DNA of 8,513 nucleotides from JANNOG01 sp964516515. Lineage in GTDB: Bacteria; Actinomycetota; Actinomycetes; Actinomycetales; JBBAYJ01. Each line of letters opens with the position of its first letter. The stretch's first letter is position 1. Both the position numbers and the translations under genes were made by a program. This document shows positions 1-5,756 of the stretch, in pieces. The stretch spans positions 1 through 8,513 of the forward strand of contig CAZEYA010000164.1 in the NCBI GenBank assembly GCA_964516515.1, in the 5' to 3' direction. The notes under the pieces are model-generated. The model made no database searches. It was given only the letters and a program-made list of their open reading frames with translations, and was not told where the DNA came from.

Positions 1-222
1 GCCGAGCTGCACCAGCAGCCCAGGCACGAACACCTGCCAGGCGTCGGTGCCGGACGCCCCGTTGCCGCCCGGAGTCAGCGGCAACCGGGTCAGCAGGGGG
101 CCGAACAGCACCAGGTAGAGGATGGGCGAGGCGACACCGAAGATCACCCAGACCGGGTTACGCAGGCTGATGGACATGGCGCGGCTGAAGACGATCCAGG
201 TCTCACTCAGGGCAGCAGGCAT
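1..222 (-). CDS. ABC-2 type drug exporter permease, DrrB family (partial, N-terminal 74 residues)
   Basis: This is the membrane half of a daunorubicin-resistance-type ABC exporter; the encoded ATPase lies directly upstream. Only the N-terminus is present because the gene runs off the left edge. The peptide starts MPAALSETWIVFSRAMSI, then has SLRNPVWVIFGVASPILYLV, a charged/polar segment followed by the first transmembrane helix, and continues with LFGPLL and a loop ending FVPGLLVQLG. This is the usual opening of ABC-2 permeases (ordinarily about 250-280 residues). The ATG at 222 has GGAG about 9 bases upstream and sits 31 bases after the ATPase stop, so the two are almost certainly cotranscribed and form one transporter in the cytoplasmic membrane. 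The substrate cannot be told from this fragment; the family exports hydrophobic drugs and similar compounds. Confidence 0.85.
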   Translation of the reverse strand, partial: MPAALSETWIVFSRAMSISLRNPVWVIFGVASPILYLVLFGPLLTRLPLTPGGNGASGTDAWQVFVPGLLVQLG

Positions 223-253
223 CAGTGGCTCCGATTCGGGTCGAGGGTCCGGG

Positions 254-1258
254 TCACGCGTCGTCGCGCAGCGAGCGGCCGGTGAGCGACAGGAAGACGT
301 CGTCTAGCGAGGGACGCCGGGTCTCCAGGCCGCTGACCTTGACGCCGGCCGCGTCGAGGTCTCGGAGCATGCCGGGCAGCAGGCGGCCGGCGTCGGGGGC
401 ACGGAAGCTGATCCGGGCGATGTGGGCGCCGGACTGGTGCACCTGGGCGCTGGTTACCTCCCCGGCCGCCTGGCCGAGCAGCGCCGACACGAGGGCCGCC
501 GCCTGTCCGGCCTGCGCCCCGTCGGTGAGGTCGAGGTCGACCGTGTCGCCGGAGACGTGCGCCTTGAGCTCGGCGGGGGCGCCGTCGGCGACGATCCGGC
601 CCTCGTCGATCACGAGGACGCGGTCGCACAGCACATCGGCCTCGTCGAGGTAGTGCGTGGTGAGGAAGACGGTGCTGCCGTGCACCTCGCGCAGCGAACG
701 GATGTGATCCCACAGGTTGGCCCTGGCCTGGGGGTCGAGACCGGTGCTCGGCTCGTCGAGGAAGACGAGGACCGGTCCGTGCAGCAGGCCCATGGCGATG
801 TCGAGTCGGCGGCGCTGCCCGCCCGACAGCGACTTGGCCGGGCGCTGCCAGACCCCCGACAGATCGAGGGTCTCCAGCACCTCCTGCGAGCGCGAAACGG
901 CCTTGGCGCGGGTGAGGCCGAACAGCCGCGCCTGGCTGACCAGCTCCTCGCTGACCAGCGCCTCGTCGAGGGTGGAGCCGCGCTGCGGGACGTAGCCGAT
1001 CCGCCGCCGCACGGCCACCGGGTCGCGGGCCACGTCGGCTCCTGCCACGACTGCCGAGCCTGCGGTCGGGGCGATGAGGGTGGTGAGGATCCGGAGCGTC
1101 GTGGTCTTGCCGGCGCCGTTTGGCCCTAGGAAGCCAACGATCTCGCCGTGCGCCACGTCGAGGTCGACCCCGCGGACGGCCTCGATGTCGCCGCCACGGG
1201 TGCGGTAGGTCCGGGTGAGGCCCCGAGCCTCGATCGTGCCGCGGATGTCAGTCGTCAC
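254..1258 (-). CDS. Daunorubicin-resistance-type ABC transporter ATP-binding protein (DrrA family)
   Basis: This protein hydrolyses ATP to drive the DrrB-type permease encoded next. All nucleotide-binding motifs are intact (numbering from the GTG at 1258, 334 residues): Walker A GPNGAGKTT at 45-53, Q-loop glutamine 92 in YVPQRG, signature LSGGQRRR at 144-151, Walker B LVFLDE at 164-169 with catalytic Glu169, D-loop STGLD, and H-loop His202 in TTHYLDEAD. The last 100 residues form the extra C-terminal domain typical of DrrA (DUF4162 type) and end in RRPSLDDVFLSLTG, the conserved tail of this family. Length matches the family (about 330). The start is uncertain: a TTG at 1294 would extend the protein by 12 residues, but the GTG gives the conventional N-terminus; a GGGAGGG lies a rather long 14 bases before it. 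The gene follows the PadR stop by 42 bases and precedes the permease by 31. Confidence 0.93.
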   Translation of the reverse strand: MTTDIRGTIEARGLTRTYRTRGGDIEAVRGVDLDVAHGEIVGFLGPNGAGKTTTLRILTTLIAPTAGSAVVAGADVARDPVAVRRRIGYVPQRGSTLDEALVSEELVSQARLFGLTRAKAVSRSQEVLETLDLSGVWQRPAKSLSGGQRRRLDIAMGLLHGPVLVFLDEPSTGLDPQARANLWDHIRSLREVHGSTVFLTTHYLDEADVLCDRVLVIDEGRIVADGAPAELKAHVSGDTVDLDLTDGAQAGQAAALVSALLGQAAGEVTSAQVHQSGAHIARISFRAPDAGRLLPGMLRDLDAAGVKVSGLETRRPSLDDVFLSLTGRSLRDDA

Positions 1259-1300
1259 GGCCGCGAGTATTACCCTCCCGGTACCGGTCGTCAATCTTGA

Positions 1301-1918
1301 TTAGTCGGACGGCCAGCCAGGCCAGGCGGGCCACCGGCCTTCGGCATCGGGCACTTGGACCCCGCCGGCCAGGCGGTACGCACCTGCGTCCAGCCGTTCG
1401 ACGAAGCCGCGGCACCACTGGATCTCGCCACGCAGCGCCGCGTCGCCGAGGTGGAACTGCTCGGCCGTCCAGCTCGGCGCCAACCGCTCCCGGGCCAGGT
1501 AGGCGCCCCTGTGGGCGGTTTCGGCGACCAAGGCCTGCAGGCGGAGCAGCCGCCCGCACATGGCGGCCCGCATCTCGCTTCGGCTGAGCATCCCGGCGAA
1601 GCACAGCGCGGCCATCAGCCTGGCCGGGTCCATCGGGTCCGGCTCCCACAGCGTGGTGCGCAGCATGCCGCCGAAGGCGCTCTCGCCGTCTCCGGTCAGC
1701 CGGTACGTGGTCCGGGCGGGGCCTGCGCCCTGCTCGGTGGCCGACTCGACGAGGTGTCCCGCGCGCACGCCCGAGCGCAGCCCGTTGTAGATCGAGCCGG
1801 GGTTCACGTTGCCCCACGAGTCGACGCCCCACGAGAGCAACTCGCGGCGGATGAGGTAGCCGTGGGCAGGCTGGAAGATCCGCACGCAGCCCAGGACCAG
1901 CAGGGTCGTCGCGGACAT
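1301..1918 (-). CDS. PadR family winged-helix transcriptional regulator
   Basis: This 205-residue protein is the first gene of the exporter operon and probably its ligand-responsive repressor. Residues 1-90 are the PadR winged helix: HGYLIRRELLSWG, then NPGSIYNGLRSGVRAGHLVE as the recognition-helix region, and the wing ending in ARTTYRLTGDGESAF. Residues 95-190 form the C-terminal dimerisation part (Vir_act_alpha_C-like), rich in Leu, Ala and Arg, with WCRGFVERL near the end. The size is normal for the longer PadR subfamily. PadR genes placed upstream of DrrAB-type exporters are a well-known arrangement in which the regulator controls its own operon and is released by the exported drug; that role here is inference. 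The ATG at 1918 has no Shine-Dalgarno sequence, and a TAGTCT lies just six bases upstream, so the mRNA may be leaderless. Confidence 0.9.
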   Translation of the reverse strand: MSATTLLVLGCVRIFQPAHGYLIRRELLSWGVDSWGNVNPGSIYNGLRSGVRAGHLVESATEQGAGPARTTYRLTGDGESAFGGMLRTTLWEPDPMDPARLMAALCFAGMLSRSEMRAAMCGRLLRLQALVAETAHRGAYLARERLAPSWTAEQFHLGDAALRGEIQWCRGFVERLDAGAYRLAGGVQVPDAEGRWPAWPGWPSD

Positions 1919-1924
1919 GGGGGC

Positions 1925-1930
1925 AGACTA
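1925..1930 (-). promoter_or_regulatory. Possible -10 box of the padR-exporter operon (leaderless start)
   Basis: On the minus strand TAGTCT fits the TANNNT pattern of actinobacterial -10 boxes. It lies six bases before the padR ATG, so transcription would begin at or next to the A of the start codon. This agrees with the lack of a ribosome-binding site. No convincing -35 hexamer is seen 16-18 bases further upstream, so the call is tentative. Confidence 0.3.
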
Positions 1931-1991
1931 GGGGCCCGTCAGATGCGGCACCGCTGGACCGGTAAGCCGAGCTCACCGGAGAGGTCGGCGG

Positions 1992-2058
1992 CTCGACCGC
2001 GGAGCGCCGGGCAGCGCTCCGGCGCCGGTCGAGGTGCCGCGAGTGCATCCAGCACTCG
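1992..2058. terminator. Two adjacent strong hairpins (terminator-like block)
   Basis: The first hairpin has an outer stem CTCGACC (1992-1998) with GGTCGAG (2027-2033) and an inner stem CGGAGCGC (2000-2007) with GCGCTCCG (2014-2021), 15 perfect pairs in total. The second, seven bases on, pairs CGAGTGC (2040-2046) with GCACTCG (2052-2058) around a 5-base loop. No T-run follows on either strand, as is common in high-GC genomes. The block lies between the start of padR and rightward gene remnants, where a terminator is not expected for the present genes, so it may belong to a lost gene or have another function. Confidence 0.5.
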
Positions 2059-2087
2059 GGCGCCTCGTAGTGATGGAGAACAAGAGG

Positions 2088-2200
2088 ATGACCCAACCAG
2101 AAGGAATTTGGAGGAAGGCTTCAATACTGACCGTTGGGGGAGGGCTAGCATTCTGGTTGGCCAACTTCGCATTTCTCTGACTCCCTCGCTGTGGATTATC
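2088..2200 (+). pseudogene. Frameshifted N-terminal fragment of a small membrane protein
   Basis: An ATG at 2088 preceded nine bases earlier by GGAG opens a peptide MTQPEGIWRKASILTVGG that continues GLAFWLANFAFL and stops at TGA 2178-2180. Joining the codon for FA to the next frame gives FWLANFA then ISLTPSLWIIELR, which resembles, from memory, the start of a bacterial family of uncharacterised membrane proteins with AFWLANFAISLTP near the N-terminus. A single-base deletion near 2170 would explain the break. Nothing after about 2200 continues as a membrane protein, so the rest seems lost. The good ribosome-binding site shows this was once a real gene start. I do not know the function, and the family match needs a search. 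Confidence 0.45.
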
Positions 2201-2240
2201 GAGCTGCGGGTTCGAGGTTGCTCTACTGTTGGCGCGGCTT

Positions 2241-2263
2241 CACCCTCCCACTTGCGGGGGGTG
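2241..2263 (+). terminator. Short GC hairpin before the DUF4386 remnant
   Basis: CACCCTCC (2241-2248) can pair with GGGGGGTG (2256-2263), eight pairs with one G-T wobble and a 7-base loop. It could end transcription from the upstream fragment. It overlaps a weak promoter-like TTGCGG (2252-2257), 16-base gap, TACCGT (2274-2279) for the following gene. Neither reading is strong. Confidence 0.25.
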
Positions 2264-2320
2264 GAGGCAGGACTACCGTCAAATGTCGGGCGTATCTCAT
2301 CTACGAGAGGAGAGACCGAG

Positions 2321-3032
2321 ATGCCTACCAGCACGATCGATCACCTGGCGCCGGACAAGGTGGCCAGGATCGCGGGCGGCTTCTATCTCGCGTTCGTGCT
2401 GGCCTCCGTGCTTGCCGGCCTGCTTGGGAACATCGGGACGGGAGGAGTGGACCAGGTCTACTAGTCACTGATCACGAACGCCTGGTCTTTCCGGCTCGCT
2501 ATTGTGGTCGTGTTGATATCAGCGTTCCTCTTCCTCATGGCCGCCTGGGGTCTCTACGTTGTGCTGCGACCCGTCAACCCGGACCTCGCGTTGCTTCCTG
2601 CTGCTCAACGCGGTCGGCGTGGCCATTCAGTGCGCAAGCATGTTCCCGCTCATGGCCGCGGTATTGCTTGGGGACGATGCCAGCCGGATGCAGGCATACT
2701 CGGAGGCACAGGTGGAGGGACTGACCTTCCTCTCCATCAACCTCTACAAGACGGGCTTTATCACGGCCCAGCTGTTCTTCGGCACGTGGTTGTTCCCGCT
2801 CGGCTATCTGGTCTACAAGTCTGGACTCCTTCCCAGGTTCCTCGGCGTCCTTCTGGTACTTGACGGAATCGGTGTCCTGATCTGGTTCCTTCAGGCAATG
2901 CTGCTACCGGCCTACCCCGCAATCAGCTACCCAGCGTTCGCTCTGAGCTTCGTCGCAGAAGTTGGGCTGGGGTTGTGGCTCCTCATCAAGGGCGTGAAGG
3001 TCGTCGACTCCAGATCTGGCCTGCCGACCTGA
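2321..3032 (+). pseudogene. DUF4386 family membrane protein, disrupted by a stop codon and a +1 frameshift
   Basis: The ATG at 2321 has an excellent AGGAGA eight bases upstream. The product begins MPTSTIDHLAPDKVARIAGG and runs through FYLAFVLASVLAGLLGNIG, the usual opening of DUF4386 multi-pass membrane proteins of unknown function. After VDQVY an in-frame TAG (2462-2464) interrupts it; the same frame continues SLITNAWSFRLAIVVVLISA and on to LRPVNPDLAL. At about 2591-2597 the frame slips by +1, and the rest (FLLLNAVGVAIQCASMF, then INLYKTGFITAQLFFGTWLF, then GYLVYKSGLLPRFLGVLLVL) is typical DUF4386 to the TGA at 3030-3032. Removing one base would give 237 codons, normal for the family. The TAG could derive from CAG by one transition. 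Six or seven hydrophobic segments remain recognisable. Either the gene has recently decayed or the sequence has errors; two independent lesions favour decay. Confidence 0.85.
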
Positions 3033-3346
3033 CCCCTGCGTAGGCTCGTCGAATCCCGTGCTCCAGCCCCGGCCTGTCCGCTTCAGACAGACCCCGCCTG
3101 GCCGACGAGCGGAAGGGACCAGCGAATGGCGGCGGCGATCCACCGGCCGCGTGCTCGGGCCGGTGGAAGGGATTGCCGATCGGGGCGCACTCGTGGCGAA
3201 GTTGTGCTGCTGTGCTCGCTGCCTCGTCGTGCCATCCAACAGCCGATCCACGGTGGTCTTGCTCCGGGTCGCCCCCGGATCACCGGTGGATTCAGGCGGA
3301 GCCGCAGGCGCTGCTCCCCGGTCGGTCACCCCACCAGGCTGCGCGC
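3033..3346. other. Intergenic stretch without a convincing gene; nested inverted repeats
   Basis: Open frames here give Arg/Pro-rich translations with no family features. One ATG at 3126 has an AAGGGA upstream but encodes a 79-residue peptide of the same poor quality. The only structure I see is at 3044-3110: GCTCGTCG (3044-3051) pairs with CGACGAGC (3103-3110), CCAG (3063-3066) with CTGG (3098-3101), and CTGTC (3074-3078) with GACAG (3086-3090). All three nest without conflict. It starts 12 bases after the DUF4386 stop and could have been its terminator. Confidence 0.4.
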
Positions 3347-3979
3347 GTGCTCATCATTGCCTTGATCCTGTTCGGGATGGTGGCCGGCTGCCTGGCGTGG
3401 CTCATCGTCCGGGGCGGCGGACCTCGGCGGATCAACTGGCCCGAGGCCTTCGCTGCCGGCATCGTGGGCTCGTTCGTCGGAGGCCTGTTGTCCAGCCTGA
3501 TCGCCGGCGACGGCCTCAGCCTTCGCCTGTCAGGGCTCATCGGGTCGATCATGGGGGCGGTCATCGTGCTCGTCGTCTGGGGCTGGGTCCGCCGGGCACG
3601 ACGGACCATCTGGCCCGCGCCTGCGACGATCGTCGGCTCGCGGCTCGCGGCTCGCGGCTCGCGGCTCGCGGCTCAGGGGGCGGGCGGCGGGTTTCCGTCG
3701 TGCGCGATGAGGCGGCGGACTCGCAGCGCGGTCGCGACGACGGGTGAGCCGAGGGTGGCCCCGAGGATGCCGCCCACCGATCCGCCCACCAGGATCGGGC
3801 CCAGCGTGACGATGGGGTGGATCTTCAATCGGCCACTCGTCAGGTTGGTCGCGACCACGGTCTGCAGCACGTTCTGGACGATGAGGACGACGATCAGCAT
3901 GACGAGCGCGGCGTCGCTGTCCTGGGTGCCGAGGGTGATGAGGGTGGCGAACACGGAGGAGATGACGGCACCGAGGTAA
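3347..3979 (+). CDS. GlsB/YeaQ/YmgE-type (transglycosylase-associated) small membrane protein with an unusual long tail
   Basis: Residues 1-86 look like the Transgly_assoc family of small stress-related membrane proteins: helix 1 VLIIALILFGMVAGCLAWLI, helix 2 AFAAGIVGSFVGGLLSSLIA with the family's GIVGSFVGG pattern, and helix 3 LIGSIMGAVIVLVVWGWV ending in RRARR. Normal members end about here (80-100 residues). In this sequence the frame continues through the GGCTCGC repeat (residues 97-108) and then 100 more residues antisense to the AI-2E gene, to 210 residues, with a non-membrane composition. That tail is probably an accident of the repeat changing the frame. The GTG at 3347 is chosen because it starts just before helix 1; only a weak AGG lies upstream, and an ATG at 3377 is the alternative. 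The molecular role of the family is unknown; several members are stress-induced. Confidence 0.6.
   Translation: MLIIALILFGMVAGCLAWLIVRGGGPRRINWPEAFAAGIVGSFVGGLLSSLIAGDGLSLRLSGLIGSIMGAVIVLVVWGWVRRARRTIWPAPATIVGSRLAARGSRLAAQGAGGGFPSCAMRRRTRSAVATTGEPRVAPRMPPTDPPTRIGPSVTMGWIFNRPLVRLVATTVCSTFWTMRTTISMTSAASLSWVPRVMRVANTEEMTAPR
3635..3674. repeat. Heptamer tandem repeat GGCTCGC, 5.7 copies
   Basis: Five perfect copies of GGCTCGC (3635-3669) are followed by GGCTC (3670-3674). The array lies where two convergent genes meet. It is inside the plus-strand frame of the GlsB/YeaQ-type gene, and on the minus strand it starts exactly at the AI-2E stop codon (TGA, 3675-3673). Seven is not a multiple of three, so each gained or lost copy shifts the plus-strand frame; the three possible frames end at 3710, 3747 or 3979. 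Confidence 0.95.
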
Positions 3980-4734
3980 GGCACGTAGGAGGTCACGAAC
4001 GTCATGAGGGCGATCGTGAGCCACAGCGGGACGCCGAGGATGAGGGCTGTGCCCCCGATGACGACGACGGTGAACAAGGCCGACAGGGTGAGAGCAAGGA
4101 AGTAGCGCCTGACCGAATCGACGGCGGCAGCCACGACGTCATCGCCCGGGACGGTCGTCGTCGGGATCCGCCGCCCGACCCACTGCGTCAACCTCGGCCG
4201 GTCGGCCAGGATGTAGTACAGGAAGAACGTGCCGACGACGGCGCCGATGACGAAGGCCCAGACTCCGGACAAGGCGCCGGCCAACGCGGAGGAGATCGCG
4301 GCGGAGATTCCGCCTACCCCGTCGCGCAGCGCGTTCTGGAGCTCCTGCCCCAGGGCCTCCGGCACGCCGACGGCGCCTCCCACCCCGCTCAACCACCCGT
4401 CGACGGCGCGGACACCACCCACCAGGGCACGCGAGATCTCCCCGCCCTGGTCCAGGAACGCCGCCACCGTCAGCCAGGCCGACCACGCGGTGATGGCCAC
4501 GAGACCGAGGAGGACGAGGACGGCGCCTGCTGCGCGCGGCAGACCGAGCCCGTGGAGCCGGCCGACGACCGGCGAGAACAGGATGCCGAGGAGGATCGCC
4601 ACCGTGAGGGGCACCACGAGCGTCGAGAGCGTCGCCAGGACCGTGAGGATGGCGGCGATGAGAACGATGAGGCCGATGGCGAACCACGCTCGTAGGCCGT
4701 TGCGCACCAGCCAGGACTCGGACTTCGGTGTCAC
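3673..4734 (-). CDS. AI-2E family transporter (PF01594-type permease)
   Basis: This 353-residue membrane protein belongs to the AI-2E family, whose members include the proposed autoinducer-2 exporter TqsA and Na+/H+ antiporters; the substrate here is unknown. Numbering from GTG 4734, the N-terminal pair of helices covers about 15-55 (AWFAIGLIVLIAAILTVLAT onward), a third about 66-92, then a soluble stretch at 93-155 with GGAVGVPEALGQELQNAL. It is followed by GVWAFVIGAVVGTFFLYYIL and the C-terminal block with the conserved SYVPYLGAVISSVFATLI (about 248-265) and LTSGRLKIHPIVTLGPIL. This is the normal architecture and length (340-370). The frame is open up to 5184, but that 150-residue extension is Arg/Ser/Pro-rich and not part of the family. 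TTG 4740 is an alternative start; neither has a Shine-Dalgarno. The stop codon is formed at the edge of the heptamer repeat. Confidence 0.9.
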   Translation of the reverse strand: MTPKSESWLVRNGLRAWFAIGLIVLIAAILTVLATLSTLVVPLTVAILLGILFSPVVGRLHGLGLPRAAGAVLVLLGLVAITAWSAWLTVAAFLDQGGEISRALVGGVRAVDGWLSGVGGAVGVPEALGQELQNALRDGVGGISAAISSALAGALSGVWAFVIGAVVGTFFLYYILADRPRLTQWVGRRIPTTTVPGDDVVAAAVDSVRRYFLALTLSALFTVVVIGGTALILGVPLWLTIALMTFVTSYVPYLGAVISSVFATLITLGTQDSDAALVMLIVVLIVQNVLQTVVATNLTSGRLKIHPIVTLGPILVGGSVGGILGATLGSPVVATALRVRRLIAHDGNPPPAP

Positions 4735-4770
4735 GATCAATGGTCGGGTCGGGTCGGGCCGAGCCCTGCG

Positions 4771-4777
4771 ATTATCA
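4771..4777 (-). promoter_or_regulatory. Possible -10 box for the AI-2E gene
   Basis: Reading leftward, TGATAAT stands out in very GC-rich DNA and matches a -10 hexamer (GATAAT). Transcription would start near 4764, leaving a leader of about 30 bases that contains GACCC repeated three times and no Shine-Dalgarno. No good -35 hexamer is seen. Confidence 0.35.
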
Positions 4778-4783
4778 CCTGAT

Positions 4784-4870
4784 GGGTAGCCGGGCTCCTG
4801 CGCGCCGGCCCTACCCGGGACCGACCCCAGCGGGAGGACAGCTCCGCCGGAAGGATCGTCCCCACGATCC
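4784..4870. other. Two hairpins in the spacer between the AI-2E gene and the DUF2237 fragment
   Basis: GGGTAGCCGG (4784-4793) pairs with CCGG (4805-4808) and CTACCC (4811-4816) with a 2-base bulge. GGATCGT (4853-4859) pairs perfectly with ACGATCC (4864-4870) around CCCC. They lie between two divergent gene starts and could be operators or leader structures; no T-run follows. Confidence 0.4.
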
Positions 4871-4904
4871 GCACTGTCACCGTGAGCCGGTGTCGGAGGA
4901 ACCC

Positions 4905-5030
4905 ATGGCGGACTTAGCGGGGCCGCACGACCGCCACGTCCTCGGCGGTGTGCTCGACCCGTGCGGCCTCGATCCGCTGACCGGCTTCTACCGGGACGGC
5001 ACGTGCACGACGGGACTGAGCAGCAGGTAG
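4905..5030 (+). pseudogene. Truncated DUF2237 family protein (N-terminal 37 residues kept)
   Basis: The ATG at 4905 has a strong GGAGGAA five bases upstream. The peptide MADLAGPHDRHVLGGVLD continues PCGLDPLTGFYRDGTCTTG. This is the conserved beginning of DUF2237 proteins, small (about 110-125 residues) soluble proteins of unknown function that usually read LGGPLEPCSTDPLTGFYRDG and then CCNTGPED, with conserved cysteines. After TTG the similarity stops abruptly; the reading becomes LSSR and ends at TAG 5028-5030. No downstream frame shows the rest of the family (the HTVCAVMT and PGDRWCLC motifs are absent). A deletion or rearrangement near 5015 has removed about two thirds of the gene. The first cysteine of the family's pair (CxTG) is present as CTTG. 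It overlaps the end of a small minus-strand ORF. Confidence 0.8.
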
Positions 5031-5188
5031 ACGTTGACGGTGGACCACCGTCCCGGACAGCGTGGCGGCAGGCACTCTGACCTGGACGAGCGCGGCACCC
5101 GCTCCGGTGACAGCGTGCCCGCCTCGACGAGTCCCGTGAGCTGCTCCAGACGCCTCGAGCTCGGCTCCAGATCGCCGTCGTCATTCAC
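4988..5188 (-). CDS. Small hypothetical protein with a SHOCT-like N-terminus
   Basis: The GTG at 5188 has AAGGGA four bases upstream and opens a 66-residue frame. Residues 10-28 (RRLEQLTGLVEAGTLSPE) resemble the first half of the SHOCT domain, a short helical module normally reading LEQLxxLxxxGxLTxEEF and then a lysine-rich helix. The second half is absent: after SPE the sequence is RVPRSSRSECLPPR, with no second helix. The gene may be a decayed SHOCT protein or a chance frame. It points the same way as the AI-2E gene and its last 43 bases overlap the DUF2237 fragment in antisense, which also suggests that this stretch is rearranged. Confidence 0.3.
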   Translation of the reverse strand: MNDDGDLEPSSRRLEQLTGLVEAGTLSPERVPRSSRSECLPPRCPGRWSTVNVYLLLSPVVHVPSR

Positions 5189-5227
5189 GACGTCCCTTGA
5201 GCGCGTCGCTCGCCCACCTGATCGCGA

Positions 5228-5256
5228 TTGACATACGAAGCGCAATTTCCGACTAT
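5228..5256 (+). promoter_or_regulatory. Orphan sigma-70-like promoter
   Basis: A perfect TTGACA (5228-5233) is followed after 17 bases by GACTAT (5251-5256), which keeps the A2, A5 and T6 of TATAAT. The region is also locally AT-rich. No plus-strand gene follows; transcription would enter the winged-helix gene (5362-5724) in antisense. It may drive a non-coding or antisense RNA, or be left over from a lost gene. Confidence 0.35.
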
Positions 5257-5361
5257 GGCTGCGTGCTCGAGCTCCAGAGCGTCGCTTGGTTACTGTCCGG
5301 CCCACCACGACCGGGCCCCGGACCGGCTGGGATGCGCGAAAGTCCCGAGCGCGCCACCCCG

Positions 5362-5724
5362 TCAGCGCGCCGTGTGTGCCTCAGGCGAAGCGGGCGCCGC
5401 AGCGGGATGCGGGGCGAAGAGGGCCAACAGCTCACCGATGTGATGGTCGCTCTCGACGGGGTGCCGGAAACGGCCGACACCGTTGACGGCATACTGGTTG
5501 CGACGTCCGACCCGGGTCCGGGCCAGGTAACCGGCGGCCTCGAGGTCGGCCACGATCGTCTGTACCGCCCGTTCGGTCACGCCAACCGTGACGGCGACGT
5601 CGCGCATGCGCACCTCGGGGTCACCCGCGATGGCCAGAAGCACGTGCGCGTGGTTGGTCAGGAATGTCCATCCCGCCCCGGGGGGAGCGCTCGACGCCTC
5701 GACTCCGCCTGATGACCGCTTCAC
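5362..5724 (-). CDS. Winged-helix (MarR/ArsR-like) transcriptional regulator
   Basis: This 120-residue protein has a central winged helix: WTFLTNHAHVLLAIAGDPEV, then MRDVAVTVGVTERAVQTIVA as the helix-turn-helix, DLEAAGYLARTRVGRRNQYA as helix plus wing, and the tail RHPVESDHHIGELLALF. This pattern is a common actinobacterial single-domain regulator family whose ligand is unknown. The C-terminus adds a short Ala/Pro-rich tail. I chose GTG 5724 because GAGAGGG lies six bases upstream and the length fits; GTG 5790 would add 22 basic residues that look non-coding. It is divergent from the TerC gene with a 107-base spacer, so it probably controls itself and perhaps TerC, by binding inverted repeats there (inference). 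No metal-binding cysteine cluster is visible; several histidines are (NHAH, SDHH). Confidence 0.85.
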   Translation of the reverse strand: MKRSSGGVEASSAPPGAGWTFLTNHAHVLLAIAGDPEVRMRDVAVTVGVTERAVQTIVADLEAAGYLARTRVGRRNQYAVNGVGRFRHPVESDHHIGELLALFAPHPAAAPASPEAHTAR

Positions 5725-5756
5725 TGCCCACCCTCTCGATCGGCCTGCTCGCCGGT

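Noticed and set aside
422..1129. Long plus-strand open frame of 235 codons opposite the ABC ATPase.
   Set aside because: It is the antisense shadow of a GC-rich gene whose minus-strand product has every ABC motif.
3049..3065. TCGAATCCCG followed by CTCCA resembles the T-arm and 3' end of a tRNA, which could mark an integration site.
   Set aside because: The 5' half of the T-stem does not pair with it, no acceptor or anticodon arms are present, and no second copy is seen in the window.
4742..4758. G-quadruplex from repeated GGGTC before the AI-2E gene.
   Set aside because: Only three runs of three G are present plus one GG, which is below the usual four-run requirement.
4735..5184. 150-residue N-terminal extension of the AI-2E protein.
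   Set aside because: It is rich in Arg, Ser, Pro and Cys with no membrane or domain character, and family members start near residue 151 of that frame.
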